A stretch of DNA of 64,000 nt, taken from contig JACKPU010000002.1 of assembly GCA_024233285.1 (NCBI GenBank), positions 1 through 64,000 of the forward strand, read 5' to 3'. The position numbers and the translations under genes are program-made. The stretch comes from Opitutaceae bacterium (GTDB lineage: Bacteria; Verrucomicrobiota; Verrucomicrobiia; Opitutales; Opitutaceae). Below, in pieces: positions 1 through 7,277 of the stretch (positions are counted from its first letter, which is position 1; the number at the start of each line of letters is the position of its first letter). Under the pieces are notes generated by a model. It was not told the origin of the DNA and ran no database searches. It worked only from the letters and a program-made list of their open reading frames with translations.

Positions 1-770
1 GGTTCCTGCATCATTTCTTCAAGCAACGGCAGCATGGCTTCGGCCCAAAGCTGATAGCCGGCGGCATTGGGATGCAGCTGGTCGGGCATGATGATGTTCG
101 GGATGTCGCCGTCATTGCCGAGAAAGGCCCGGGTGAGGTTGAGATAGCGGATGCGTTGACCGTCATCCCAGCGGGCGAGTTCAGTGTTCACGTCGCGGAT
201 GATCGCCATCTTCTCCTCCCACGGATCGGGATTGCCATTGCGGGCCCAACGCGGTCCGCGGGGAAAGATGCCGAGCAGGAGGATTTTGGCGTCCGGGAGT
301 TTCTCCTGAATCAGCGCGACGATCCGGCGGTTGCCGGCGATGATTTCGGCGGCGGTATTGGTTCCGGTGTTGTTGGTGCCGAGCATCAGCACGACGACTG
401 CGGGGGCGATGCCGTCGAGTTCGCCATTTTCGATCCGCCAGATGACGTGCTGGGTCCGATCGCCGCCGATGCCGAAATTGGCCGGCTGGTATTTGCCGAA
501 ATAGTGTTCCCAGATGTGCGGCGCCTTTCTCCAGCCGTAGGTGATGGAGTCGCCCAAAAATAGCAGGCCGATGGGGCCTGCTTGAGCGCGTGCGAGAAAC
601 GATGCATGCAGTTCATGAAACTGCGGATGGCCGGGATTGGTCACCGGCACCAAGGCGTCGTTGGTTTCGGCGGGCGCGGGATTTTGCGCCCAGGTGACGG
701 AAACGATCAGCGTGGCGCTGAACAACAGGCGGGTGAGACGAGTGGGGAGGGACAGTTTCATCGAAAGCAT
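1..770 (-). CDS. GDSL/SGNH-type esterase, secreted, C-terminus beyond window
   Basis: The product resembles SGNH hydrolases of the platelet-activating-factor acetylhydrolase/sialate esterase type, which remove acyl or acetyl groups from lipids or glycans; the substrate here is unknown. A signal peptide covers roughly residues 1-29 and ends near TWA-Q. Block I is GDSIT at residues 73-77 with Ser75 as nucleophile. It is followed by GIGGDRT (block II), LGTNN (block III) and DQLHPNAAGY, which carries the Asp/His of block V. All catalytic blocks are therefore present; only the last residues are off the window's left edge. The ATG at 770 overlaps the TGA of the upstream NTF2-like gene by one base (TGATG), which suggests translational coupling and decides the start; a second ATG in frame at 761 is possible. 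Confidence 0.85.
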   Translation of the reverse strand, partial: MLSMKLSLPTRLTRLLFSATLIVSVTWAQNPAPAETNDALVPVTNPGHPQFHELHASFLARAQAGPIGLLFLGDSITYGWRKAPHIWEHYFGKYQPANFGIGGDRTQHVIWRIENGELDGIAPAVVVLMLGTNNTGTNTAAEIIAGNRRIVALIQEKLPDAKILLLGIFPRGPRWARNGNPDPWEEKMAIIRDVNTELARWDDGQRIRYLNLTRAFLGNDGDIPNIIMPDQLHPNAAGYQLWAEAMLPLLEEMMQE

Positions 771-1222
771 CAGGGGGCCGAGGGGGCGGGCAATTGGGCG
801 GATTGATAGGCGAGCAGCCGCCAGTTGCCGGCTTCGTGACGCCAGACGGCGAGAAATCGCAGGCGAAACGCAAGGTGTTGTTCGGCCGTGCGCACGCGCA
901 AGCTGGCGCGACCGGTGATGACGGCGATGTCGTCGGACGCCCGGTCGATTTGCATCTCTTCGTAATCGTAGGCCTCGTAGCGCATCCGGCTGGAACGCAC
1001 GGCGGCGAGAAACTCGTCCTTGGTCTGGACGCGTCCGTCGGCGTGACCGTAGCGCAGATCGTCGGACAACAAATCGGCAACACGATCGGCATCGCCGGCG
1101 ATGGTCGCCATCACGCGCTGGGCGTCGGCGGCGCGAACGTCCTCTTGCAGTGAGGCAGCGTGCAGCAAGGGCGCGATGAAGACGCCCAACCACCAGCAGA
1201 GCCGGATCAGCACTCGATGCAT
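770..1222 (-). CDS. Secreted NTF2-like / DUF4440-type protein
   Basis: A 150-residue protein with an N-terminal signal peptide (about residues 1-22, hydrophobic, ending HAAS). The mature part fits the cone-shaped NTF2-like fold of the DUF4440/SnoaL-like group: an early helix with VMATIAGDADRVADLLSDDLRYGHADGR, then KDEFLAAV, then strands with ITGRASLRV and a terminal WRLLAYQSAQL. Members bind small ligands or act as isomerases, but most are uncharacterised, and no catalytic residue can be named here. It lies between a Pmp3-like gene and the GDSL esterase in a tight minus-strand run and overlaps the esterase start by one base. The start MHRVLIRL was preferred because the signal peptide follows it directly; the frame is open further upstream. 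Confidence 0.75.
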   Translation of the reverse strand: MHRVLIRLCWWLGVFIAPLLHAASLQEDVRAADAQRVMATIAGDADRVADLLSDDLRYGHADGRVQTKDEFLAAVRSSRMRYEAYDYEEMQIDRASDDIAVITGRASLRVRTAEQHLAFRLRFLAVWRHEAGNWRLLAYQSAQLPAPSAP

Positions 1223-1239
1223 CCGGCGCGACGTCGGCC

Positions 1240-1404
1240 TCATTCCTTGCGGGACAGGAGCCAGAAAGCGTGGATCACGCCGCCGACGCCGAGGAGGAGA
1301 ATCCACAGGACGAGGTTGATGAACAGATCCTTGCCCGCGCCTTTGCGCATGAACACAGCGACCGGCGGGATGAAGATGCAGAGGATGATTTCGAGTAGGG
1401 TCAT
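1240..1404 (-). CDS. YqaE/Pmp3-family small membrane protein
   Basis: A 54-residue hydrophobic peptide with two membrane helices, matching the Pmp3/UPF0057 family (E. coli YqaE, yeast Pmp3). The first helix contains the typical IILCIFIPPVAVF, followed by a polar turn with RKGAGKDLFIN, and the second helix (LVLWILLLGVGGVIHAFWLL) ends in a charged tail. Family members sit in the plasma membrane and are linked to membrane potential and salt or cold stress; the molecular role is poorly known. The ATG at 1404 gives the standard family length. It is probably co-transcribed with the flanking envelope genes. Confidence 0.85.
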   Translation of the reverse strand: MTLLEIILCIFIPPVAVFMRKGAGKDLFINLVLWILLLGVGGVIHAFWLLSRKE

Positions 1405-1467
1405 GGTGGGGAGGGGTTGACTGACGGTGGGGAATATCCTGCGGAACGACAAGCCTGACCTCGAATG

Positions 1468-2034
1468 TCATGTGCCTGAACCTTTGGCTGGGTGCTCAAT
1501 CTTGGCCTGTCGCGCCAACAGGCGCTGCATTTTGCGCGCCCGGGCCCGCAGCGCGGGCGTGTCGCCGTGCGCAGCGCAATCGTTGACCAATGCGATCACG
1601 CGGGTGCGCTCCTTGGCGAAATCCGCGGGTGCGCTCAGGTGCACGAGACATTCCACCGCACAGGCCCGCACGATGCTGCTGCGATCAGCGAAATATGTTT
1701 GGATCAAAGCGATGGCTCGGCGTCGTTCCGTTGCAGTCAGCTGGTCGAGCCGCGGCAGCAACTGGCAAACGTGGGCGCGCACGACCCAGTGTTTGATGTG
1801 CGCCACACGCTCCAACAGTTCCTGTTTGTAGGGTTGCAGCACGTCGGGGCGTGCCGCGGCGACTTTTTCGAGCGCGTCGCTGGCGCGCGCCATGATGACT
1901 TCGTCATCGCTGGCGATGCCATCAAACAGCTCGTCGATTAACTCAGGCTGAGCGAGCACTTGGGCCGCGACCTCGGCGGAGCGCCCCAGCGTCCGCAAGT
2001 CGCCGCCGGCGAGTTGCTCGAGCAGCGTGGGCAC
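1468..2034 (-). CDS. HEAT-repeat protein
   Basis: A 188-residue, all-helical protein without signal peptide or membrane segment. Repeating helical pairs with Ala/Leu/Val spacing, for example SDALEKVAAARPDVLQPYKQELL, HWVVRAHVCQLLPRL and SSIVRACAVECLVHLSAP, resemble HEAT/PBS-lyase-type repeats. Such proteins are scaffolds for protein binding; the partner is unknown. The start is a GTG at 2034, only four bases after the lipoprotein stop, so the two are very likely one transcript. The C-terminus is basic (RARARKMQRLLARQAK). No enzymatic motif is visible. Confidence 0.75.
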   Translation of the reverse strand: MPTLLEQLAGGDLRTLGRSAEVAAQVLAQPELIDELFDGIASDDEVIMARASDALEKVAAARPDVLQPYKQELLERVAHIKHWVVRAHVCQLLPRLDQLTATERRRAIALIQTYFADRSSIVRACAVECLVHLSAPADFAKERTRVIALVNDCAAHGDTPALRARARKMQRLLARQAKIEHPAKGSGT

Positions 2035-2038
2035 GGCC

Positions 2039-2995
2039 TCAAGGCGTGTCGGTTAACGTGTAGGTCAACAACGGCGCGGGTGTGCCCTCGGTCACGACGT
2101 AAATGATGCGTCCGTCCGGGGAAAAGCACACGCCCTCGGCTTGCGGCAGGCCGTGCGAACCGAGTTGCACACCGTCGCGCGCAAAGGCCTCGGCCCATGA
2201 TTCACCGTCGCGGCGTTCGTAAAGATAGGGTTCGCCGTAGGACAGCAGCACTGCGTGGCGGCCGTCGGGTGTGATGTCGAAACTGCAAGGCATGGCGCGG
2301 TATTTGCCCCAAGTGGTTTCGAGCATGGCAATCGGCCCGGTTGGCTCGGGGATGCCGTTGACGTCGCCGACGAGTTCGACTGTGACGGGCGCATCGGTCG
2401 ATGGCGGTTCGAGCGGCAGGCGGTAGGCGACGGGCGGCTTGGTGCGTTTGGACACGACGTAGATGGCGCGCTCGGCCACATCGACCGCGACGTTTTCACA
2501 ATCGCGAGGGCCGCCCGGGTAAACGTAGCGGATGACGCGCACGGGATCGACCGTGAGTTCGGCCGCGGGATCCAATTCGGCCGGGTCGGGCTCGGCGATC
2601 ACGTAGAGCACGCACTCCGCGCGCTGGGCGTAGTTGTCGCCGACATCGGCGGCGATCAGGTAGGAACGCCCGTCGATTTCATAGGAGGCGACGTCTTCCC
2701 AATCGTAGTTGACCGCGCCGTTGATGCGGACTGCGCCGCGATAAGTGCCATCGGTGTTCACGGCATAGAGCACGGGTTCGCCGCCACTGTCGTTGTTGAT
2801 CCAAAGCAGTTCCGCGGTGCGGTGCGACGGAGCGAGCCCGCTGGCTTCATTGATGGTTTCGTGGGTGATGCGGCCGGCGGTGACGGGGCCGTGCCAGCCG
2901 GCGATGTCGGTGGCGATCGCGGGCGGCGGGGTGGAGCAGGCGGCCCCGTTGGCGATGAACAGTAATCCGAGGGTGGCGGACAGGATGCGTGGCAT
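2039..2995 (-). CDS. Lipoprotein with probable beta-propeller domain
   Basis: A 318-residue secreted protein. The N-terminus (MPRILSATLGLLFIANGAACS) reads as a lipoprotein signal with Cys near residue 20, although the lipobox (GAAC) is not ideal. The rest is rich in strands and contains ASGLAPSHR, LLWINNDSGGEP, YDWEDVA and, later, CENVAVDVAERAIYVVSKR and EGVCFSPDGRIIYVVTEG. That pattern of an acidic NDSG/DWED block plus repeated IYVV strands is typical of a family of secreted propellers related to SdiA-regulated and esterase-like phytase proteins. No enzyme activity can be assigned. It heads the minus-strand group running to 1 and diverges from deoC, with about 100 bases between the starts. 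Confidence 0.75.
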   Translation of the reverse strand: MPRILSATLGLLFIANGAACSTPPPAIATDIAGWHGPVTAGRITHETINEASGLAPSHRTAELLWINNDSGGEPVLYAVNTDGTYRGAVRINGAVNYDWEDVASYEIDGRSYLIAADVGDNYAQRAECVLYVIAEPDPAELDPAAELTVDPVRVIRYVYPGGPRDCENVAVDVAERAIYVVSKRTKPPVAYRLPLEPPSTDAPVTVELVGDVNGIPEPTGPIAMLETTWGKYRAMPCSFDITPDGRHAVLLSYGEPYLYERRDGESWAEAFARDGVQLGSHGLPQAEGVCFSPDGRIIYVVTEGTPAPLLTYTLTDTP

Positions 2996-3101
2996 ATGCA
3001 AAGAGCGGGCTTTTTCGCCTGCGGTCGCAAGGAAAATGCCCGGGCGCGAACTGGTGATTAGCGTTGTTTTCACCCGCGCCATCGGACAGGCTCGACCTCC
3101 C

Positions 3102-4037
3102 ATGAAAGCAGGTAATTCCGCGGCTTTGCGCCGGTTGTTCGACGAAGTCGGCACGGTTGACGCCGTTGGCATTGAAGAGCGCGTGGCCAAATACGCGACG
3201 CGCAGCATCAAGAAATTCGCCAAGGTCTGGGGGCTCAAGACGGCGGTCTCGATGGTCGACCTGACTACGCTTGAGGGCAAGGACACGCCCGGCAAGGTCG
3301 AGTCGCTCTGCCAGAAGGCGATGAGCCCGCACCCCGGGCTCGATTGTCCGCAAGTCGCGGCGGTGTGCGTGTATCCCGCGATGGTCAAATACGCGGCGCG
3401 GCATCTGGCCAACACCGCGATCAACGTCGCCTCGGTGGCGACCGCTTTCCCCAGCGGCCAGGCGCCGCTGAAGACCCGGCTCGCGGAAGTGAAGTCCGCC
3501 GTGGCGGATGGCGCCGACGAGATCGACATGGTGATCAATCGCGGCGCGTTTCTCGCGGGCGAGCTCACGCGGGTGCAGGATGAAATCGCGGCGGTCGTGC
3601 AGGCCTGCGGCGAAGCCACGCTCAAGGTCATTCTCGAAGTCAGCGAACTCGAAACCTACGACAACATCCGCGCCGCGTCGTTTATCGCGATGCGCGTGCT
3701 GCGCCCTGGCGATTTTATCAAGACGAGCACGGGCAAGACCTCGCTCAACGCCACGCTGGGCAACAACCAGGTGATGCTTGAGGCCATCCGCGATTTCTAT
3801 CTCGAAACCGGCACACCGATCGCGATGAAACCAGCCGGTGGCATCAAGTCCGCGAAACAGGCGCTGCAGTTTCTCATCGCCGTGAAGGAGACGCTCGGCG
3901 ACGAGTGGCTCAACAACACCCGCTATCGTTTCGGCGCGTCATCGCTGCTCAACGATCTGCTGCGCCAGCTCGAAAAGGAAAAGACCGGCTCCTACCAGGC
4001 CCCGTATTACTTCAGCGAAGCCGCTGAGAGCTACTGA
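3102..4037 (+). CDS. deoC: Deoxyribose-phosphate aldolase
   Basis: A class I aldolase that splits 2-deoxyribose-5-phosphate into acetaldehyde and glyceraldehyde-3-phosphate in the cytoplasm, the last step of deoxynucleoside breakdown. The Schiff-base lysine is Lys207 in KTSTGK and the second active-site lysine is Lys243 in MKPAGGI; the spacing is close to that of E. coli DeoC (Lys167/Lys201). At 311 residues it is longer than E. coli DeoC (259), mainly at the N-terminus, as in the long eukaryotic-like DeoC group. The ATG at 3102 gives that length; the frame stays open upstream. Two ALDH genes follow and could oxidise the acetaldehyde, but a GxxExxY gene lies between. Confidence 0.95.
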   Translation: MKAGNSAALRRLFDEVGTVDAVGIEERVAKYATRSIKKFAKVWGLKTAVSMVDLTTLEGKDTPGKVESLCQKAMSPHPGLDCPQVAAVCVYPAMVKYAARHLANTAINVASVATAFPSGQAPLKTRLAEVKSAVADGADEIDMVINRGAFLAGELTRVQDEIAAVVQACGEATLKVILEVSELETYDNIRAASFIAMRVLRPGDFIKTSTGKTSLNATLGNNQVMLEAIRDFYLETGTPIAMKPAGGIKSAKQALQFLIAVKETLGDEWLNNTRYRFGASSLLNDLLRQLEKEKTGSYQAPYYFSEAAESY

Positions 4038-4040
4038 GGT

Positions 4041-4076
4041 TTTTAAACCACGAATGGACACGAATAGACACGAATT
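4041..4076. repeat. Left arm of inverted repeat flanking the GxxExxY gene
   Basis: The arm contains CCACGAATGGACACGAAT and then a further ACACGAAT unit. Its reverse complement recurs at 4454-4489, with about 32 of 36 positions identical by hand alignment. It begins four bases after the deoC stop. The ATG of the next gene (4054) lies inside it, so the first residues MDTNRHE are encoded by repeat sequence. Confidence 0.85.
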
Positions 4077-4449
4077 CGGAGATGAACTACTGCACCGCGA
4101 TTTGGTGTTTCGGGTCGTCGGCTGTGCATTCGAAGTGGCCAAGGAGGTAAGGCATGGATTGCATGAGAAACCCTATGAAAATGCCTTGGTGTTTGCCTTT
4201 CAGGATGCCGGGATTGTCGTGCAGCAACAAGCGGTTTATCCGATCCTCTACAAGTCGCGTAAAGTCGGGGAATACGTTCCGGACCTGATCGTTGATAATG
4301 CCGTGATTGTTGATACCAAAGTGATCGATCACATTACCGATCATGAGCGCGGGCAGATGTTAAACTACCTCCGGATCACCGGTCTGCGTGTCGGCCTAAT
4401 CATCAATTTCAAACGCGCGAAACTGGAATGGGAGCGAGTCGTGCTCTGA
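4054..4449 (+). CDS. GxxExxY protein
   Basis: A 131-residue protein of the GxxExxY family (TIGR04256 type), common in multiple copies in Verrucomicrobia, Planctomycetes and Bacteroidetes. The naming motif is at residues 35-41 (G-L-H-E-K-P-Y), followed by YENAL, then YVPDLIVDNAVIVDTKVI, a PD-(D/E)xK-like strand pair with Asp and an (E/D)xK-type lysine, and finally GQMLNYLRITGLRVGLIINF. That core recalls nuclease folds, but no activity is established for the family. Base composition looks lower in GC than the neighbours, and the gene sits inside an inverted repeat that breaks the deoC-ALDH order, so it looks like an inserted cassette. The true start may be later, near ELLHRDL, where family similarity normally begins. 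Confidence 0.85.
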   Translation: MDTNRHEFGDELLHRDLVFRVVGCAFEVAKEVRHGLHEKPYENALVFAFQDAGIVVQQQAVYPILYKSRKVGEYVPDLIVDNAVIVDTKVIDHITDHERGQMLNYLRITGLRVGLIINFKRAKLEWERVVL

Positions 4450-4453
4450 TTTC

Positions 4454-4489
4454 TATTCGTGTAAATTCGTGTCCATTCGTGGTTAAAAA
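4454..4489. repeat. Right arm of inverted repeat flanking the GxxExxY gene
   Basis: Carries ATTCGTGTCCATTCGTGG, the reverse complement of the core of the left arm (4041-4076). It ends three bases before the ATG of the following aldehyde dehydrogenase gene, so that gene's leader is made of repeat sequence and no Shine-Dalgarno motif is visible there. Confidence 0.85.
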
Positions 4490-4492
4490 CTC

Positions 4493-5989
4493 ATGCCTAC
4501 TTTGACTGATAAAAAATCCCGCCGCAGCGGCCGTCCGGCCGCCGAGTTGATTTTTGGCGACCTCTGGACCTTTGATCCCGCGCCGGAAACCGCCGACCCG
4601 AAGCTGAAGCCGCGCTACGATTTGTTTATCGGCGGCAAGTTCGTCGCGCCTTCGTCGGGCAAGTATTTCGATTCGATCAACCCGGCCAACGAGGCGAAGC
4701 TCGCATCGATCGCGCACGCGAATGCGGCGGATGTCGATGCGGCCTATGCGGCGGCGGCGAAGGCCTTTGCCACCTGGGGCAAGCTGCCGGGCAAGGAGCG
4801 CGCCAAATACATCTACCGGCTCGCGCGTTTGCTGCAGGACCGCGCGCGCGAGTTCGCGGTCGCCGAAACGATGGACGGCGGCAAACCGATCAAGGAGTCG
4901 CGCGACTTCGACGTGCCGATGGCCGCGGCGCATTTCTTCTACCACGCGGGCTGGGCCGACAAACTCGATTACGTGGCGCCGGGCCGAAAGGTCGCGCCGC
5001 TTGGCGTGGTGGGGCAGGTCATCCCGTGGAATTTTCCGTTGTTAATGATGGCGTGGAAACTCGCGCCCGCACTGGCGATGGGTAATTGCGTGGTGATCAA
5101 GCCCGCCGAGACGACGAGCATCACCGCGCTCAAGTTCGGCGAGATCATCGCCGATGCGGGATTGCCGCCCGGGGTGGTCAACATCGTGTCCGGTTTTGGC
5201 GACACGGGCGCGGCCGTGATGAATCATCCGACCGCCGTGAAGGTCGCGTTCACCGGCTCGACCGAGGTTGGTAAAATCATCATGCGTTCGCTCGCGGGCA
5301 CCGACAAAAAGATGACGATGGAGCTCGGCGGCAAGGCGGCCAACATCGTGTTCGACGACGCGCCGCTCGATCAGGCCGTCGAGGGTATCGTCAACGGCAT
5401 CTTCTTCAACCAGGGTCACGTGTGTTGCGCCGGTTCGCGTTTGCTCGTGCACGAGCCCGTCGCAGACGCCGTGCTCGCGAAACTCAAGACCCGCATCCGC
5501 ACGCTGCGCGTGGGCGATCCGCTCGACAAGAACACGGACATCGGTGCGATCAACTCGCAGGAGCAGCTGAGCAAGATCACGGAACTCGTCGCCTCCGGCG
5601 TGAAGGAAGGCGCGGACCTGTTTCAGCCCGCGTGCAAACTCCCGGGCAAGGGTTACTATTTCAAGCCGTCGGTGTTCTCCAACGTCACGATGAGCCACCG
5701 CATCGCGCGCGAGGAAATCTTCGGACCGGTGCTCAGCGTGCTCACGTTCCGCACGCTCGACGAGGCGGTCGAGAAGGCCAACAACACCGCCTACGGACTC
5801 AGCGCCGGAGTGTGGACGGACAAGGGCTCGCGCATTCTCAAGCTGTCGACCGACCTGAAGGCCGGGGTCGTCTGGGCCAACACCTACAACAAATTCGACC
5901 CCACGTCGCCGTTCGGCGGCTACAAGGAAAGCGGCTTCGGTCGCGAAGGCGGCCGCCAAGGCCTGCTCGACTATGCCAAACTGATTTAA
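4493..5989 (+). CDS. Aldehyde dehydrogenase (catalytic half of an ALDH16-like pair)
   Basis: A 498-residue NAD(P)-dependent aldehyde dehydrogenase. Visible landmarks are PWNFPLLM (coenzyme-site Asn), GSTEVGK, MELGGK with the general base Glu277, and the catalytic Cys311 in NQGHVCCAGSR; the 34-residue Glu-Cys spacing is canonical. EIFGPVLSV and PFGGYKESGFGRE lie near the C-terminus. With deoC upstream, acetaldehyde is a sensible substrate, giving acetate, although this is inferred from context. The next gene encodes a short ALDH-like protein without catalytic residues, and the two together match the domain order of ALDH16. The ATG at 4493 directly follows the right repeat arm. Confidence 0.93.
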   Translation: MPTLTDKKSRRSGRPAAELIFGDLWTFDPAPETADPKLKPRYDLFIGGKFVAPSSGKYFDSINPANEAKLASIAHANAADVDAAYAAAAKAFATWGKLPGKERAKYIYRLARLLQDRAREFAVAETMDGGKPIKESRDFDVPMAAAHFFYHAGWADKLDYVAPGRKVAPLGVVGQVIPWNFPLLMMAWKLAPALAMGNCVVIKPAETTSITALKFGEIIADAGLPPGVVNIVSGFGDTGAAVMNHPTAVKVAFTGSTEVGKIIMRSLAGTDKKMTMELGGKAANIVFDDAPLDQAVEGIVNGIFFNQGHVCCAGSRLLVHEPVADAVLAKLKTRIRTLRVGDPLDKNTDIGAINSQEQLSKITELVASGVKEGADLFQPACKLPGKGYYFKPSVFSNVTMSHRIAREEIFGPVLSVLTFRTLDEAVEKANNTAYGLSAGVWTDKGSRILKLSTDLKAGVVWANTYNKFDPTSPFGGYKESGFGREGGRQGLLDYAKLI

Positions 5990-6048
5990 CACAGAGAGCA
6001 CGGAGAACTCGGAGGTTTGGTCCCTGTGGCCTCTGCGAACTCTGTGTT
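5988..6048. repeat. Degenerate inverted repeat between the two ALDH genes
   Basis: The left outer arm AACACAGAG (5988-5996) starts inside the stop codon region of the first ALDH gene and pairs with CTCTGTGTT (6040-6048). The inner parts (CACGGAG and CCTCTGCG) extend the symmetry imperfectly. It resembles the CACAGAG-type intergenic repeats seen in many genomes and could form a hairpin in the mRNA between the two genes. Confidence 0.7.
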
Positions 6049-6062
6049 GAAAAAGAAAACTC

Positions 6063-6926
6063 ATGACTCGCTTACCCATTACCAAGACCTCCAAACCCTA
6101 CGTCGGCGGGGCGTTCATCCGCTCCGAGAGCGGCCGCACGTTCCCGCTCAATGATGCGAAAGGGAATTTCTTCGCCAACATTCCGCAGTGCACGCGCAAG
6201 GACCTGCGCAATGCGGTCGAGGCGGCGGCCAAGGCCGGTCCGGGCTGGGCGAAACGCACGGCCTACAATCGCGGGCAGATTCTTTATCGACTTGGCGAAA
6301 TGCTCGAGGCCCGCCGCGCGGAGCTGATTGAAACGCTCATCCTCTTCGGTGCATCGAAAGCCGCCGCGGCCAAGGAAGTCGATGCGTGTTCCGACCGGCT
6401 GGTCTATTATGCGGGTTGGGCCGACAAATACGAACAGGTGCTGGGCAACGTGAACCCGGTGGCTTCGCCGCATTTCAATTTCACGGTGACCGAGCCGATG
6501 GGGGTCATTGGCGTGATCGCACCCGAGGCGCCGGCGTTGCTCGGATTGATTTCACTCATCGCGCCGATCATCACGAGTGGTAACACCGTGGTTGCGGCGG
6601 TGGCGGAAACGAATCCGTATCCGGCGATTCTGCTCGGCGAAATGCTGGCGACCAGCGATCTGCCCGGTGGCGTGGTCAACCTGCTCACGGGATTCCGCAA
6701 GGAGCTTGTGCCGACCTTTGCGACGCACACGCACCTGCGCGGCATCAGCGCGGCCGGGACCAGTGCCGAGGAACGCAAGACCCTGCGGCTCGGCGCGGCC
6801 GAGAGCGTGAAGCGGGTGCAGTTTGCCGACGACAAGACCAACTGGTTGGCTGACAGCGCGCAGGATCTCTACGCGATTCGCGACTTCGTCGAATTCAAGA
6901 CCACCTGGCATCCGGTCGGGGCGTAA
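6063..6926 (+). CDS. ALDH-like protein lacking the catalytic domain (ALDH16 C-terminal-type)
   Basis: A 287-residue protein similar to the N-terminal and coenzyme-binding part of aldehyde dehydrogenases. PYVGGAFIRSESGRTFPL matches the usual start, EPMGVIGVIAPEAPALLG replaces the PWNFP region, and LPGGVVNLLTG is conserved. It stops before any MELGGK or Cys motif, so it cannot be a classical ALDH alone. Length and content match the inactive C-terminal domain of ALDH16, which is fused to the catalytic domain in other organisms. The frame is intact and codon use looks normal, so it is unlikely to be simple decay. It probably forms a complex with the preceding ALDH. A short ATG leader (AAAGAAAACTC) precedes it. 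Confidence 0.85.
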   Translation: MTRLPITKTSKPYVGGAFIRSESGRTFPLNDAKGNFFANIPQCTRKDLRNAVEAAAKAGPGWAKRTAYNRGQILYRLGEMLEARRAELIETLILFGASKAAAAKEVDACSDRLVYYAGWADKYEQVLGNVNPVASPHFNFTVTEPMGVIGVIAPEAPALLGLISLIAPIITSGNTVVAAVAETNPYPAILLGEMLATSDLPGGVVNLLTGFRKELVPTFATHTHLRGISAAGTSAEERKTLRLGAAESVKRVQFADDKTNWLADSAQDLYAIRDFVEFKTTWHPVGA

Positions 6927-6951
6927 TGAGAACTTCTGTTTGACCGATTTG

Positions 6952-6993
6952 AAGTATGTAATACCCGGCAGCCGCCGGTAAATTACAGCATAC
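6952..6993. other. Hairpin-forming sequence after the ALDH pair
   Basis: GTATGTAATACCCGGC is partly mirrored by GCCGGTAAATTACAGCATAC around an AGC centre, giving an imperfect stem with small bulges. It lies 26 bases after the second ALDH stop and may end that transcript, although no clear T-run follows. Confidence 0.4.
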
Positions 6994-7277
6994 CTCAACG
7001 GCCTTGCATTCGATCATTGATTTGCGGAGCAGCGTGCGTGCGGGTGCAACTTGCTGAAACCGACCTCATCCCGAGGCATCTTCCGCTTTGCCGAGGAGTC
7101 GCACAGTCGTGCCGCCAGCGCCGGGCCTCGCCGACATTCCCGCCGAGGCCTGAGCTTGCTTGGTCGCGGTGGCAGGATTGATCTACGCTCTGATTTGGTC
7201 CAGCGGTCGTTCACCTTACAACTGAAGAGTATAGCCTGTTGGTGGCCCACACGGTATCTGCGACAGCGCGAATTTGC
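6994..7277. other. Intergenic stretch without a convincing gene
   Basis: About 280 bases between the plus-strand ALDH unit and the minus-strand aminopeptidase stop. Short open frames exist on both strands (for example 7014-7250 minus), but they are Arg/Pro/Ser-rich, lack a recognisable motif or ribosome site, and look like chance translations of GC-rich DNA. No promoter, tRNA or repeat was recognised. Confidence 0.5.

Noticed and set aside
6063..6926. Second ALDH gene as a truncated pseudogene
   Set aside because: The frame is clean, ends cleanly and matches the length of the inactive ALDH16 C-terminal domain; a partner subunit explains it better.
7014..7250. Short minus-strand frame in the ALDH-aminopeptidase gap
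   Set aside because: Arg/Pro/Ser-rich, no ribosome site, no family; treated as chance.
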